From NCBI RefSeq assembly GCF_030409635.1, contig NZ_JAUFQF010000004.1:1708241-1772240 (forward strand): a DNA stretch of 64,000 bases, written 5' to 3'. Both the position numbers and the translations under genes were made by a program. Shown here piece by piece: positions 1 to 9,568 of the stretch. The DNA comes from Vibrio agarivorans. GTDB taxonomy: Bacteria; Pseudomonadota; Gammaproteobacteria; Enterobacterales; Vibrionaceae. Within the stretch, counting starts at the first letter, position 1; each line of letters begins with the position of its first letter. A model generated the notes under the pieces. The model did no database searches and was not told where the DNA came from. It saw only the letters and a program-made list of their open reading frames with translations.

Positions 1-497
1 CATGCTTGATATGCGTTGCGAGTCGCTTTCAGAAGATTGTTATGACCTGCATATTGATCAAGCATGGCCATTTGATGTTCTGCCTTCATGAGCTGATGGT
101 GGGCATGTTGACCGTGGATGTTAATCAACAGCTGACCTAGCGCTTTAAGCTGTGAAAGAGGCACAGGGCTACCATTAACAAAAGCGCGTGAGCGTCCTTC
201 TTTGGTAATGGTGCGGCGCAAAATACATTCGTTGCCATCGAATAGGTCGTTGTCTTCTAGCCATCGGGTCGCGTGAATATTGTTATCAAGGTGAAAAGCG
301 GCACTGACTTCGGTTTTTTCTTCCCCTTGTCGCACCATGCCTGCCTCAGCACGGCCGCCTAAACACAAACCTAAAGCATCAATTGCAATGGATTTACCCG
401 CACCCGTCTCACCTGTAATGGTGGTCATGCCTTGGGCAAGCTCTAACTGTAGCGCTTTTACGATAGCAAAATTGTTTACACTTAAATGAGCCAGCAT
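1..497 (-). CDS. recN: DNA repair protein RecN, N-terminal part (cut by window edge)
   Basis: RecN is an SMC-like ATPase of double-strand break repair acting with RecA on the nucleoid. The reverse-strand translation from the ATG at 497 begins [20 protein letters not shown] and carries a Walker A motif, [15 protein letters not shown], near residues 28-42. [13 protein letters not shown] stretch follows, as in RecN proteins. Only about 165 residues are inside the window; the coiled coil and Walker B half lie to the left. The gene is divergent from the SLC13 transporter, and LexA boxes just upstream indicate SOS control. Identification rests on the Walker A context plus the recN-nadK-grpE neighbourhood. 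Confidence 0.93.
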   Translation of the reverse strand, partial: MLAHLSVNNFAIVKALQLELAQGMTTITGETGAGKSIAIDALGLCLGGRAEAGMVRQGEEKTEVSAAFHLDNNIHATRWLEDNDLFDGNECILRRTITKEGRSRAFVNGSPVPLSQLKALGQLLINIHGQHAHHQLMKAEHQMAMLDQYAGHNNLLKATRNAYQA

Positions 498-508
498 TTT
501 TATATCAC

Positions 509-564
509 CTGTATAACTGAACAATACTGTATAAGAAAACAGTATATACTGTTTCTTTATACAG
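509..564 (-). promoter_or_regulatory. Tandem LexA boxes upstream of recN
   Basis: Two exact CTGT-N8-ACAG SOS boxes lie at 527-542 (CTGTATAAGAAAACAG) and 549-564 (CTGTTTCTTTATACAG). A third, one base off (CTGT-N8-ACAA), is at 509-524. They begin 12 bases upstream of the recN start codon, so bound LexA would cover the recN promoter. Several LexA sites are also known at recN in E. coli. Confidence 0.93.
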
Positions 565-766
565 TAAAGTCGCGAATTTCAATTTTTGTGAAATTGGTTT
601 TAGAAGTCACAGTGATCAAAGTGGGAGAGTGGATAACGAGAGGCTGTTTCAATGACAATCTATATAAACGTAGCAATATCAGAAGGGTAGTGTTTGCTGT
701 TGTGCCTTGAGTTGATGTTAATTGAACTATAGTTAGTCATACGATGAGCTTGGACGTGGAAACGGG

Positions 767-2602
767 ATGACAAACGATCAATGGACGATCCTAGCGATCA
801 TGCTGGGCACGATGCTGATGTTCCTTTTTGGTCGTTGGCGACACGATATGGTGGCTTTTGGTGCCTTATTGGCGTGTGTATTAGCCAGCCTAGTTGACCC
901 TGCGCAAGCATTTAGTGGGTTTGGTCATCCTGCGGTCGTCACTGTGGCTTGTGTGCTCGTTCTAAGTCAGAGTTTGCAAAACTCAGGTGCGGTTGATGTA
1001 CTCGCTCGTTCAATTCTCCCAACCAATGCGGGACAATTCCTTACTCTGTTGACGTTAATGGGTTTAGGAGCGCTGCTTTCTGGGTTTATGAATAACGTAG
1101 GTGCGATGGCGCTGTTGATGCCTGTCGCGATTCAACTGACAGAAAAATTAGACCTTACACCCGGACAGATCCTGATGCCGCTGGCGTTTGGCACCATCTT
1201 AGGCGGCATGACCACGTTAATTGGGACCCCCCCAAACCTCATTGTGGCAGGCTTTCGCGAGGAGGCCGGACTCGGTAGTTTCAGCATGTTCGATTTCACC
1301 CCTATAGGTCTCGCGATAGCGCTGGCTGGCGTTGTATTTATTGCGCTGGTGGGCTGGCGTTTGGTTCCTATTCGACAAAAAGCAGGGGTTGAAGGTTTTG
1401 AGTCAGGGGCTTACTTAACCGAGCTGCGGGTGGGGGAAGCCAGTGCCGCAGCTGGCCTACGCATACGCGAGGTTGAAGAAAAGCTTACCGATGTTGATGT
1501 GCAAATTGTTGGTATCGTAAAAAATGATGTGCGGATCATGGCGCCTAACCCTTGGCGTCAAGTTGAGGTCGATGACATCATTATTTTGGAGGCAGATGCA
1601 GACGCGCTCAGTGACATTTTATCAATACTCGGTTTGGAGCTTGAGCAACCAGAGGAGCCTGAAAAGGAGTTGACCGCGCTAGAGCGCAAAGAGATGTCTG
1701 GAGATGAGCCAAAAGCGGATAAGAAATCAGAGAAGAAACACGATGATGAAGTGAGCTTGATGGAGTTTGTGGTGTTGCCAAGCTCACGTCTGATCGGGCG
1801 ACTGGTTTATGCACTTCAGCTGCAAGCTCGATATGGTATTAACGTACTGGCTCTATCGCGAGAAGGCGAGCAAAAGCGTAAACGCCTACGTTCGATGCAA
1901 CTGCAGTCGGGGGATTTGTTGCTGTTGCAAGGGCAAATAGAGTCAATGAATCAATTTGCCGCTGACAATGGTTGTATCCCTCTCGCTCAGCGCGATTTGC
2001 GTATCCCCAACAAACGAGACGTGTGGGTGTCTAGTTTAATAATGCTGCTCGCGGTTGCGCTTGCCGCGTTTGGCATTATGCCGGCGGTGATCTCATTTTC
2101 ACTTGGTGTGTTGGCCTCTTTGGCGCTGGGTACGATCAAACCAAGAAAGGTGTATGACTGTGTTGATTGGTCTGTCATAGTGTTGCTTGGCGCGCTGATC
2201 CCTGTCGCGAGTGCAATCGAGAGCACCGGCACTGCCGACATCATTGCGCGTTTGATGATTGATAACATTGCACAAGGTAGCCCAGTGATCGGCCTTGCAT
2301 TGATTTTAGTGGTGACGATGTTTTTGTCTGATTTGATGAACAATGCGGCGACGGCTGCCGTGATGTGCCCGATTGCGTTGGGTACATCGTCGGCTTTAGG
2401 GGTGAGTCCTGATTCATTTTTAATGGCCGTTGCGATTGGCGCTTCGTGTGCCTTCCTGACCCCTATTGGTCATCAGAATAACACGCTGATCCTCGGGCCG
2501 GGCGGCTTTAAATTCAGTGATTATTGGCGTTTGGGGTTGCCGCTTGAGATCTTGGTGATTGCTATTTCGATGCCACTGCTGCTGTTGATATGGCCGTTAT
2601 AG
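767..2602 (+). CDS. SLC13/DASS-family anion permease with two RCK_C domains
   Basis: A 611-residue inner-membrane protein of the SLC13 (divalent anion:sodium symporter) family. An N-terminal membrane half (about residues 1-205) contains MNNVGAMALLMPVAIQL and LIGTPPNLIVAG, typical of the SLC13 hairpin and sodium-site regions. A cytosolic insert (about 210-400) holds two TrkA-C/RCK_C-like domains joined by a very charged lysine/glutamate linker. A second membrane half (about 420-611) repeats the pattern with SDLMNNAATAAVMCPIAL. RCK_C insertions are common in the sulfate-permease-like branch; the substrate (sulfate, dicarboxylate or other) cannot be read from sequence. Divergent from recN; its ribosome-binding site is weak. 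Confidence 0.85.
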   Translation: MTNDQWTILAIMLGTMLMFLFGRWRHDMVAFGALLACVLASLVDPAQAFSGFGHPAVVTVACVLVLSQSLQNSGAVDVLARSILPTNAGQFLTLLTLMGLGALLSGFMNNVGAMALLMPVAIQLTEKLDLTPGQILMPLAFGTILGGMTTLIGTPPNLIVAGFREEAGLGSFSMFDFTPIGLAIALAGVVFIALVGWRLVPIRQKAGVEGFESGAYLTELRVGEASAAAGLRIREVEEKLTDVDVQIVGIVKNDVRIMAPNPWRQVEVDDIIILEADADALSDILSILGLELEQPEEPEKELTALERKEMSGDEPKADKKSEKKHDDEVSLMEFVVLPSSRLIGRLVYALQLQARYGINVLALSREGEQKRKRLRSMQLQSGDLLLLQGQIESMNQFAADNGCIPLAQRDLRIPNKRDVWVSSLIMLLAVALAAFGIMPAVISFSLGVLASLALGTIKPRKVYDCVDWSVIVLLGALIPVASAIESTGTADIIARLMIDNIAQGSPVIGLALILVVTMFLSDLMNNAATAAVMCPIALGTSSALGVSPDSFLMAVAIGASCAFLTPIGHQNNTLILGPGGFKFSDYWRLGLPLEILVIAISMPLLLLIWPL

Positions 2603-2637
2603 ACCATTCCAGGAGAGTAAAAGGGGGCTTGAAGCTA

Positions 2638-2662
2638 AGTTGCGGCAGTCAGTACCGCAACT
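2638..2662. terminator. Hairpin between convergent SLC13 gene and nadK
   Basis: A perfect 8-bp stem, AGTTGCGG at 2638-2645 and CCGCAACT at 2655-2662, with a 9-base loop. It lies in the 78-base gap between two convergent genes and may serve both directions. There is no long U-tract, so efficiency is uncertain. Confidence 0.5.
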
Positions 2663-2680
2663 CAATGTCTATTTTGGGTA

Positions 2681-3565
2681 TCAGAATAGCTTACTTGACC
2701 AGCCTAGCTTGTTACGTAGAACGCGATAGTAGCTGTAATCTTTAGGGTGAATGAGTTTCAAGCAGTTTGGACTGCGGTAGATGTGAATCTCGTCCCCCGG
2801 CGATACAGGTAGAGAGATCTGGCCATCGCAGCTAACTTCTTGTGTGCCTCGATTGTCTGGTGACACAACAAGTTTAATACGGCGCGAGCCATCAACGACG
2901 AGCGGTCGGCTCGACAGAGTGTGAGGGAACATTGGAACAAGACTGATGGCATTCATACTGGTAGAGAGAATAGGCCCCCCTCCCGAGAGTGAGTAAGCAG
3001 TTGACCCTGTAGGCGTTGCGACGATTAAGCCATCAGAGCGCTGTGAGAAGGCAAAACTGTCATCGATATACACCTCAAATTCAATCATATGGGCGACTTG
3101 GCCAGGGTGCAGTACGGCTTCATTCAGGGCTGCGTTATGGCTTTTTATCTGTCCGTGGCGATGGATCTCCGCCTCAAGCAAAAAGCGTTCTTCAACGATA
3201 TATTCCCCACTCATGACTTCCGTTAGGGTGCGTTCAAAATCATCTGGGTTTACATCTGTGAGGAAGCCAAGGTTGCCCTTGTTGACACCAATGACGCAAA
3301 TATCAAAGCGCGAAAGGACTCGTGCTGCACCTAGCATGTTGCCATCACCCCCAACCACAATAGCCAGATCAGCAGTGTTGCCTAATGCGATAAGGTTTGA
3401 GAAGTGTTCACTCGGAATATCAGACAGAATGTCTTGCAAGCGATCATCGATAAAAACCTGCTTACCTTGGCTTTTCAGCCAATGATAAAGATCTCGGTGG
3501 GTTTGAATCGCTTGTTGATCTCGAGGTTTGCCAATTATCGCGATGATGTCAAAAGACTTTTTCAT
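2681..3565 (-). CDS. nadK: NAD kinase
   Basis: Phosphorylates NAD+ to NADP+ in the cytoplasm. The 294-residue protein carries the GGDGN motif at residues 72-76, followed by MLGAAR, and the NEAVLHPG and [21 protein letters not shown] blocks of the ATP-NAD kinase fold. The start chosen is the ATG at 3565 ([14 protein letters not shown]); the frame stays open 25 codons further upstream, but that extension is not family-like and would run toward the divergent grpE promoter. Position between recN and grpE is the standard gammaproteobacterial arrangement. Confidence 0.96.
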   Translation of the reverse strand: MKKSFDIIAIIGKPRDQQAIQTHRDLYHWLKSQGKQVFIDDRLQDILSDIPSEHFSNLIALGNTADLAIVVGGDGNMLGAARVLSRFDICVIGVNKGNLGFLTDVNPDDFERTLTEVMSGEYIVEERFLLEAEIHRHGQIKSHNAALNEAVLHPGQVAHMIEFEVYIDDSFAFSQRSDGLIVATPTGSTAYSLSGGGPILSTSMNAISLVPMFPHTLSSRPLVVDGSRRIKLVVSPDNRGTQEVSCDGQISLPVSPGDEIHIYRSPNCLKLIHPKDYSYYRVLRNKLGWSSKLF

Positions 3566-3670
3566 TCGTATCGACCTGACTTGTATAGGGTATTTTGATT
3601 TTATAGGGTTAACTTTACAGCGAAATAGCGATTGGCGCACGTCTGGATCGTAACAATCGTTGTGCTAGGG

Positions 3671-3699
3671 CTTGAAACAGGGTTTATCATCCCCATAAT
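3671..3699 (+). promoter_or_regulatory. Sigma-32 (RpoH) promoter of grpE
   Basis: CTTGAA at 3671-3676, a 14-base spacer and CCCCATAAT at 3691-3699 match the heat-shock consensus CTTGAA-N13-17-CCCCATNT almost exactly. The element points toward grpE, 111 bases upstream of its start. Confidence 0.88.
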
Positions 3700-3809
3700 A
3701 AGTTCAGTTAACCCTATACATGCCATTTTATGCGCAGGCTTGATTTGGGTGAGTATCTTTACCCAAGCCAATGATTTGAGCGCGTGAATCGTTGAATTCT
3801 GGAGACATC

Positions 3810-4418
3810 ATGAGCAACGAAGAAAACAAAGTAAACGAAGAAGAACTAAAGCAAGACGCAGAACAAACAGAACAAGAAGCTGAAGTAGTGGGTTCTGAAG
3901 CGGATATCGAGTGGAATGCTGAGGAAGTTGAGCAAGACGAGACAGAATCGAAAATTGCTCAACTCGAAGCAGCACTGCTGTCTAGCGAAGCGAAAGTTCA
4001 AGAGCAGCAAGATGCTGTACTTCGTGCTAAAGCTGAAGTAGAGAACATGCGTCGTCGCACAGAGCAAGAGATTGATAAAGCACGTAAGTTTGCTTTGAAC
4101 AAGTTTGCAGAAGAGCTGCTACCGGTTATTGATAACCTTGAGCGTGCAATTCAAGCGGCAGATGCTGAGAACGAAGTTGTGAAGCCAATCCTTGAAGGTG
4201 TTGAGCTGACCCACAAAACGTTCCAAGACACATTAGCGAAGAATGGCCTGACTGAAATTAACCCAGAAGGCGAAACATTCAACCCTGAAATGCACCAAGC
4301 AATGTCGATTCAAGAAAGTCCTGATCACGAGTCAAACACAGTGATGTTTGTCATGCAGAAAGGCTACGAGCTGAATGGCCGAGTTGTGCGTCCTGCGATG
4401 GTGATGGTCGCTAAATAG
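3810..4418 (+). CDS. grpE: Nucleotide exchange factor GrpE
   Basis: GrpE drives ADP release from DnaK. The 202-residue protein has an acidic, glutamate-rich N-terminal tail (about 1-55), a long helical coiled-coil section with [19 protein letters not shown], and the C-terminal beta domain with the [17 protein letters not shown] ending ([15 protein letters not shown]). The start at 3810 is chosen because CTGGAG lies just upstream and the protein then begins MSNEENK, as in relatives; an in-frame ATG six codons earlier at 3792 lacks such a site. Preceded by a sigma-32 promoter and followed by a terminator, so transcribed apart from dnaK. Confidence 0.96.
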   Translation: MSNEENKVNEEELKQDAEQTEQEAEVVGSEADIEWNAEEVEQDETESKIAQLEAALLSSEAKVQEQQDAVLRAKAEVENMRRRTEQEIDKARKFALNKFAEELLPVIDNLERAIQAADAENEVVKPILEGVELTHKTFQDTLAKNGLTEINPEGETFNPEMHQAMSIQESPDHESNTVMFVMQKGYELNGRVVRPAMVMVAK

Positions 4419-4449
4419 TTAAACTATTTATCTACAAATAAATCAATAA

Positions 4450-4475
4450 AGAGAGGTTTATACCTCTCTTTTTTT
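4450..4475 (+). terminator. Rho-independent terminator of grpE
   Basis: An 8-bp stem (AGAGAGGT / ACCTCTCT) with a TTAT loop is followed by an unbroken T-run. It starts 31 bases after the grpE stop codon. Confidence 0.9.
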
Positions 4476-4540
4476 ATGCCCTAGACAAAATTACTACACG
4501 ATTCGCTCTTTCCCTAGTTCCGTTTTTACCAACTGATTAT

Positions 4541-4585
4541 GTCATCCTGCCCCAATGATACGTCATCCTGAAGAACTTCAGGATC
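4541..4585. repeat. Palindromic intergenic repeat between grpE and dnaK
   Basis: ATCCTGAAG at 4565-4573 and CTTCAGGAT at 4576-4584 form a perfect 9-bp palindrome with a 2-base centre. The motif GTCATCCTG occurs twice, at 4541-4549 and 4562-4570. It resembles short dispersed palindromes of Vibrio intergenic regions; copy number cannot be tested here. The rest of the 397-base grpE-dnaK gap holds AT-rich sequence and the dnaK promoter. Confidence 0.5.
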
Positions 4586-4666
4586 TATTCATTAGACGCT
4601 AGGAGCCCAAAGCCAATGCGAAACATGACTATTTATTCATAACTTCAATTTTTTTTACTTTGTCCC

Positions 4667-4694
4667 CTTGAAAACCCATTTCCTGCCCCTATCT
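4667..4694 (+). promoter_or_regulatory. Sigma-32 promoter of dnaK
   Basis: CTTGAA at 4667-4672, a 13-base spacer and CCCCTATCT at 4686-4694 match the RpoH consensus. The element lies 121 bases upstream of the dnaK start. Confidence 0.83.
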
Positions 4695-4815
4695 ATTGAG
4701 CATACGAGAAACAAACATGATTATTTTAGTTTGTTAATAGGGTTGAATCCCGATTCTCCATCCCCACATAGGGGATATAACCAAACGAAAATAGAATTTA
4801 TTCGGAGATAGCCTG

Positions 4816-6729
4816 ATGGGTAAAATCATTGGTATTGACTTAGGTACTACTAACTCTTGTGTTGCTGTTCTAGACGGTGACAAGCCACGCGTAATCGAGA
4901 ACGCGGAAGGCGAGCGTACAACAGCATCGGTAATCGCATACACAGATGGTGAGACGCTGGTTGGTCAACCTGCTAAACGTCAAGCGGTAACAAACCCAGA
5001 AAACACGCTATTTGCTATTAAGCGACTAATCGGTCGTCGTTTTGAAGACGAAGAAGTACAGCGTGATATCGAAATCATGCCTTACAAAATTGTTAAGGCA
5101 GACAACGGCGATGCATGGGTAGAAGCGAAAGGCCAAAAAATGGCTGCTCCTCAAGTATCTGCTGAAGTACTTAAGAAAATGAAGAAAACTGCTGAAGACT
5201 TCCTTGGTGAGGAAGTAACTGGCGCAGTTATCACAGTTCCTGCTTACTTTAACGATGCTCAGCGTCAAGCAACTAAAGATGCTGGCCGTATCGCAGGTCT
5301 AGAAGTTAAACGTATCATCAACGAACCAACAGCAGCAGCGCTAGCTTACGGTCTTGATAAGAAAGGCGGTGACCGCACTATCGCAGTTTACGACCTTGGT
5401 GGTGGTACATTTGATATCTCAATCATCGAAATCGATGAAGTTGAAGGCGAGAAAACATTTGAAGTTCTAGCAACTAACGGTGACACGCACCTTGGTGGTG
5501 AAGACTTCGATAACCGCATGATCAACTACCTAGTAGAAGAGTTCAAGAAAGAGCAAGGCATCGATCTTAAGAACGACCCTCTAGCAATGCAGCGTGTTAA
5601 AGAAGCAGCAGAAAAAGCAAAAATCGAGCTTTCTTCTACTTCTCAAACAGACGTAAACCTACCATACGTAACTGCAGACGCGACTGGTCCTAAGCACATG
5701 AACGTTAAAGTAACGCGTGCAAAACTAGAATCTCTAGTTGAAGACCTAGTTCAACGTTCTCTTGAGCCACTAAAAGTTGCTCTAGCTGACGCTGACCTGT
5801 CTGTAAGCGACATCAACGACGTTATCCTAGTTGGTGGTCAGACTCGTATGCCTATGGTTCAAGCGAAAGTTGCTGAGTTCTTCGGTAAAGAAGCTCGCCG
5901 CGATGTAAACCCTGATGAGGCAGTAGCAATGGGTGCTGCAGTTCAAGGTGGTGTACTTGCAGGCGAAGTGAAAGACGTACTTCTACTAGACGTTACTCCT
6001 CTGTCTCTAGGTATCGAGACTATGGGCGGCGTAATGACTAAGCTTGTTGAGAAGAACACGACTATCCCAACAAAAGCGAACCAAGTTTTCTCTACAGCAG
6101 AAGACAACCAGAACGCAGTAACTATCCACGTTCTACAAGGTGAGCGTAAGCAAGCGTCTTACAACAAGTCTCTAGGTCAATTTAACCTAGAAGGTATTCA
6201 AGCAGCACCTCGTGGCATGCCACAAATCGAAGTAACATTCGACCTAGATGCTGACGGTATCCTACACGTATCTGCGAAAGACAAGCAGACAGGTAAAGAG
6301 CAGAAGATCACTATCCAAGCATCTGGTGGTCTAAGCGACGACGATATCGAGAAAATGGTTCAAGAAGCAGAAGCAAACAAAGAAGCGGACAAGAAGTTCG
6401 AAGAGCTAGCGACTGCACGTAACCAAGCTGACCAAATGATTCACGGTACTCGCAAGCAAGTAGAAGAAGCTGGTGAAGCTCTACCTGCAGACGAGAAAGA
6501 GAAGATTGAAGCAGCGATCACTGAACTTGAAGAAGCTCGTAAAGGCGAAGATAAAGAAGCTATCGACGCTAAAGTTCAAGCTCTAATGACAGCAGCTCAG
6601 AAGTTGATGGAAATTGCTCAACAACAAGCTCAAGCGGCTCAAGGCGCTGAAGCAGGTGCAGAGCAACCTCAGCAAGACGACGTTGTAGATGCAGAGTTTG
6701 AAGAAGTTAAAGAAGACGAGAAGAAGTAA
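4816..6729 (+). CDS. dnaK: Hsp70 chaperone DnaK
   Basis: The 637-residue ATP-dependent cytosolic chaperone works with DnaJ and GrpE. Visible are the phosphate-1 motif [14 protein letters not shown] (residues 4-17), [11 protein letters not shown], the phosphate-2 motif [14 protein letters not shown], the linker [19 protein letters not shown] leading to the peptide-binding domain, and a glutamine/alanine-rich C-terminal lid ending in [11 protein letters not shown]. The start follows CGGAGA. Codon use is strongly biased toward common codons, as expected for a very abundant protein. A sigma-32 promoter lies upstream; dnaJ follows after 215 bases with a hairpin between. Confidence 0.98.
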   Translation: MGKIIGIDLGTTNSCVAVLDGDKPRVIENAEGERTTASVIAYTDGETLVGQPAKRQAVTNPENTLFAIKRLIGRRFEDEEVQRDIEIMPYKIVKADNGDAWVEAKGQKMAAPQVSAEVLKKMKKTAEDFLGEEVTGAVITVPAYFNDAQRQATKDAGRIAGLEVKRIINEPTAAALAYGLDKKGGDRTIAVYDLGGGTFDISIIEIDEVEGEKTFEVLATNGDTHLGGEDFDNRMINYLVEEFKKEQGIDLKNDPLAMQRVKEAAEKAKIELSSTSQTDVNLPYVTADATGPKHMNVKVTRAKLESLVEDLVQRSLEPLKVALADADLSVSDINDVILVGGQTRMPMVQAKVAEFFGKEARRDVNPDEAVAMGAAVQGGVLAGEVKDVLLLDVTPLSLGIETMGGVMTKLVEKNTTIPTKANQVFSTAEDNQNAVTIHVLQGERKQASYNKSLGQFNLEGIQAAPRGMPQIEVTFDLDADGILHVSAKDKQTGKEQKITIQASGGLSDDDIEKMVQEAEANKEADKKFEELATARNQADQMIHGTRKQVEEAGEALPADEKEKIEAAITELEEARKGEDKEAIDAKVQALMTAAQKLMEIAQQQAQAAQGAEAGAEQPQQDDVVDAEFEEVKEDEKK

Positions 6730-6763
6730 TTCTTAGTCTTTTGACTTAACTGTTATATTCTTG

Positions 6764-6791
6764 CGGGCGTTTGAGGAAACTCATACGCCCG
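6764..6791 (+). terminator. Hairpin in the dnaK-dnaJ gap
   Basis: CGGGCGT at 6764-6770 pairs with ACGCCCG at 6785-6791, with GAG/CTC inside and a GAAA loop. It lies 34 bases after dnaK. There is no U-run, so it may lower rather than stop transcription into dnaJ, or stabilise the dnaK mRNA end. Confidence 0.5.
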
Positions 6792-6812
6792 TATGTTTGT
6801 AAATACTCTTGT

Positions 6813-6878
6813 CGTTCCAGCTAAATACTTTGCCTGACTAGATGGCTTATCTTGAAGAAAAGCTTTTAGCTAGAACGA
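6813..6878. repeat. Long inverted repeat between dnaK and dnaJ
   Basis: TCGTTCCAGCTAAA near 6813 and TTTAGCTAGAACGA ending at 6878 are inverted copies of about 14 bases with one mismatch, separated by about 40 bases. The 66-base unit resembles a dispersed intergenic element or an mRNA stem. Function not known. Confidence 0.45.
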
Positions 6879-6944
6879 TACAAACACCCAGCGGTGCTTT
6901 TTCCAGTAAAGCCCGTTAGCAGTACTAAATTGGTGACGAAGAAC

Positions 6945-8087
6945 ATGTCAAAACGTGATTTTTACGAAGTATTAGGCGTGAGCCGTGATGCATCAGAGCG
7001 CGATATTAAGAAGGCGTATAAACGCCTAGCGATGAAATACCACCCAGACCGTAACCAGGGTGATGACTCTGCGGCAGAAAAGTTTAAAGAAGTAAAAGAA
7101 GCGTACGAGATCCTGCTTGATCCACAGAAGAAAGCAGCCTATGACCAATATGGTCACGCAGCCTTTGAACAAGGCGGCATGGGCGGCGGTGGTTTTGGCG
7201 GCGGCCAAGGCGATTTCGGCGATATCTTTGGTGACGTATTTGGTGACATTTTTGGTGGTGGCCGTGGTCGCGGTGGTCAACAGCGTGCTCAGCGCGGTGC
7301 CGATCTACGCTACAACATGGAACTGTCGCTAGAAGAAGCAGTACGTGGTGTATCTAAAGAGATTGAAGTACCTACTTTAGTTCACTGTGATACCTGTGAC
7401 GGTAGCGGTGCGAAGAAAGGCTCATCGCCTGAAACGTGTGGCACTTGTCACGGTCATGGTCAGGTTCAGATGCGCCAGGGCTTCTTTGCGGTTCAGCAAA
7501 CCTGTCCTACTTGTCACGGTAAAGGCAAGATCATTAAAGACCCATGTAACGTGTGTCATGGTCAAGGCCGTAAGCAGAAAACCAAAACACTTAACGTTAA
7601 GATCCCTGCTGGTGTGGATACTGGCGATCGCATTCGTCTATCGGGTGAAGGCGAAGCGGGAGAAATGGGTGCTCCAGCTGGTGACTTGTACGTACAGGTT
7701 CACGTGAAAGAGCACCACATTTTTGAGCGTGATGGCAACAGTCTTTACTGTGAAGTGCCTGTGAGCTTTGCAATGGCGGCGCTTGGTGGCGAAGTTGAAG
7801 TTCCAACACTTGATGGTCGTGTGAACCTGAAAGTACCAACCGAGACACAAACAGGTCGTATGTTCCGTATGCGTGGTAAAGGCGTGAAAGGCGTGCGCGG
7901 CGGCGGTGTTGGCGATTTGATTGTTAAACTGGTTGTTGAAACTCCGGTTAACCTAAGTTCACGTCAAAAAGAGCTACTCAAAGAATTTGAAGAGTCTTGT
8001 GGTGGCGAAGCAGCAGTAAAGCATAAGCCGAAATCAGAAGGCTTTTTCGATGGCGTGAAGAAGTTCTTTGATGACCTAACTAGCTAG
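6945..8087 (+). CDS. dnaJ: Chaperone co-factor DnaJ
   Basis: DnaJ (Hsp40) delivers substrates to DnaK and stimulates its ATPase. The 380-residue protein shows the J domain with the HPD motif (KYHPDRN), a glycine/phenylalanine-rich linker, four zinc-finger repeats ([32 protein letters not shown]) and the two C-terminal substrate domains. The start chosen is the ATG giving [12 protein letters not shown]; the open frame extends 17 codons upstream into sequence that is not DnaJ-like. Confidence 0.98.
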   Translation: MSKRDFYEVLGVSRDASERDIKKAYKRLAMKYHPDRNQGDDSAAEKFKEVKEAYEILLDPQKKAAYDQYGHAAFEQGGMGGGGFGGGQGDFGDIFGDVFGDIFGGGRGRGGQQRAQRGADLRYNMELSLEEAVRGVSKEIEVPTLVHCDTCDGSGAKKGSSPETCGTCHGHGQVQMRQGFFAVQQTCPTCHGKGKIIKDPCNVCHGQGRKQKTKTLNVKIPAGVDTGDRIRLSGEGEAGEMGAPAGDLYVQVHVKEHHIFERDGNSLYCEVPVSFAMAALGGEVEVPTLDGRVNLKVPTETQTGRMFRMRGKGVKGVRGGGVGDLIVKLVVETPVNLSSRQKELLKEFEESCGGEAAVKHKPKSEGFFDGVKKFFDDLTS

Positions 8088-8110
8088 ACATCAACTCGCT
8101 AAAATGACTG

Positions 8111-8138
8111 AAAACCTGCACCGCTGTGCAGGTTTTTG
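8111..8138. terminator. Bidirectional terminator between dnaJ and the GGDEF regulator
   Basis: AAAACCTGCA and TGCAGGTTTTT form a stem around a short CCGC-containing loop, with A-runs on one side and T-runs on the other. It separates two convergent genes. Confidence 0.88.
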
Positions 8139-8141
8139 TCG

Positions 8142-9359
8142 TTAAGGGGTACAGATAAGTCGATTGCGTCCATTCTCTTTGGCTTGATAAAGCCTTTCGT
8201 CAGCCAATTTTATTTGTTGCTCGAGTGAGCCTTTGTCTTGGCTAGAGCCAATACTAATCGTCAAAGGTATTTTCAAGTCACCATGAGCCACAGGGGTTTT
8301 CTCAACGCGGCAGCGAACCGATTCCAAGCGTTGGATGAATTCTTCATAAGGCGCACAGCTTTGCACACAAAACTCCTCGCCACCAAACCTTGCCACCACG
8401 TCATCGGGAAAGTAGATTTTCAAAATGTTTGCGATAGTGCGAATGGCAGAATCACCAGCATCATGACCGTAGTTGTCGTTGACCTTTTTAAAGAAATCAA
8501 TATCTAGCATGGCAACGGAGCGCGCGCTACACGAGCTTGGACACGACTGATTAAACAAATAGCGACGGTTCCACAGTCCTGTCAGTGCATCTTGGTTTGC
8601 AAGGCGATACATCTCTAAGTGCGCCTCTTTCATTTCTAATAGGTGGTGAATGCGACAAAACAACTCCTCCTGATTGAAAGGCTTGTACAAAAAGTCGTTT
8701 GCTCCCGCTTTTAGAAACTGTGCGGTCATTGTGCGGTCGTCACTGCCCGAGAGCCCGAGGATCGCCAACTGGCTAGGGTTATGCGTTGTTCGTAATTCAC
8801 GAATCATGCTGATGCCGTCTTTAATCGGCATATCGTGGTCAGTAATGATGATTGAAATGTCACTGTGTTGCTGAAAAAGCTCAAGCGCTTGTTGGCCGTT
8901 TTCTGCCTCTATGGTTGTGATATATTGTTGGTTAAGTAGGTATGTTATGTGGTTACGCACGGTACGTGAATCATCAACCACTAGAGCTTTATGGTTGTGG
9001 TTGTTACGCAAGCGGTGCACCAGAGGCAGCAAATAAGAGACAGAAGCCATGCTGTCTTTGAGAATGTAATCCACAACACCCTTAGCAAGCACACTCTCGC
9101 GAACATTTTCATTAAAGGTCGCAGTCAAGACAATTACTCGATATTGATGCTGCAGGACCCAATCGATCACTTCACCATCTTGAGCATCAGGCAAACAATA
9201 ATCGAGTATGGCGCAAAGCAGTTGCGGTTGTTCTGCAATGATCTCTTTTGCTTGTAAAAGTGAATTGGCACAGATTACATCAAATCCTGCTTGACGTAAC
9301 TGCTGGCTTAAATAGTTTTGGTATGCGCGACTGTCCTCTACGACAAGTACTTGATGCAT
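8142..9359 (-). CDS. Dual-receiver response regulator with GGDEF diguanylate cyclase domain
   Basis: A 405-residue soluble regulator. REC1 (about 1-120) has acidic VVEDS and a phospho-acceptor Asp in ILDYCLPDA. REC2 (about 125-245) has VVDDS, the acceptor Asp in IITDHDMP and the KPF lysine. The GGDEF domain (about 265-405) keeps the active signature RFGGEEF, so it should make cyclic di-GMP. The usual RxxD inhibitory site just before it reads FPDD, so product feedback may be lost. The ATG at 9359 sits 8 bases after AAAGGAG; an in-frame GTG at 9368 is too close to that site. No histidine kinase gene adjoins it. Confidence 0.88.
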   Translation of the reverse strand: MHQVLVVEDSRAYQNYLSQQLRQAGFDVICANSLLQAKEIIAEQPQLLCAILDYCLPDAQDGEVIDWVLQHQYRVIVLTATFNENVRESVLAKGVVDYILKDSMASVSYLLPLVHRLRNNHNHKALVVDDSRTVRNHITYLLNQQYITTIEAENGQQALELFQQHSDISIIITDHDMPIKDGISMIRELRTTHNPSQLAILGLSGSDDRTMTAQFLKAGANDFLYKPFNQEELFCRIHHLLEMKEAHLEMYRLANQDALTGLWNRRYLFNQSCPSSCSARSVAMLDIDFFKKVNDNYGHDAGDSAIRTIANILKIYFPDDVVARFGGEEFCVQSCAPYEEFIQRLESVRCRVEKTPVAHGDLKIPLTISIGSSQDKGSLEQQIKLADERLYQAKENGRNRLICTP

Positions 9360-9534
9360 CACAACCACTCCTTTGTGTGTCCCAGTTTCTCAGTCTATTG
9401 CTGAGTTTTTTATCATCATAAGGCGACTGTGGGAAAAGGCGAGTAACGATGCGACTAGATGTAACAGAATGTTAGCTTAGTTCACCTATATCACTAGTGG
9501 CTCGGAATTGAATGGCAAAACCTCATGATTTATA

Positions 9535-9550
9535 CTGTTTATGTATACAG
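9535..9550 (+). promoter_or_regulatory. LexA box upstream of dinB
   Basis: CTGTTTATGTATACAG is an exact CTGT-N8-ACAG SOS box. Its end is 18 bases before the likely dinB start codon, so it sits over the promoter or early transcript. Confidence 0.92.
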
Positions 9551-9568
9551 TTAAATTTGAGGTGTGTG

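Noticed and set aside
486..710. Open frame of 74 codons on the plus strand
   Set aside because: It runs through the LexA boxes and recN promoter, has no ribosome-binding site and no family features.
1987..2343. Antisense frame of 118 codons inside the SLC13 gene
   Set aside because: Opposite-strand shadow of strongly coding membrane-protein sequence.
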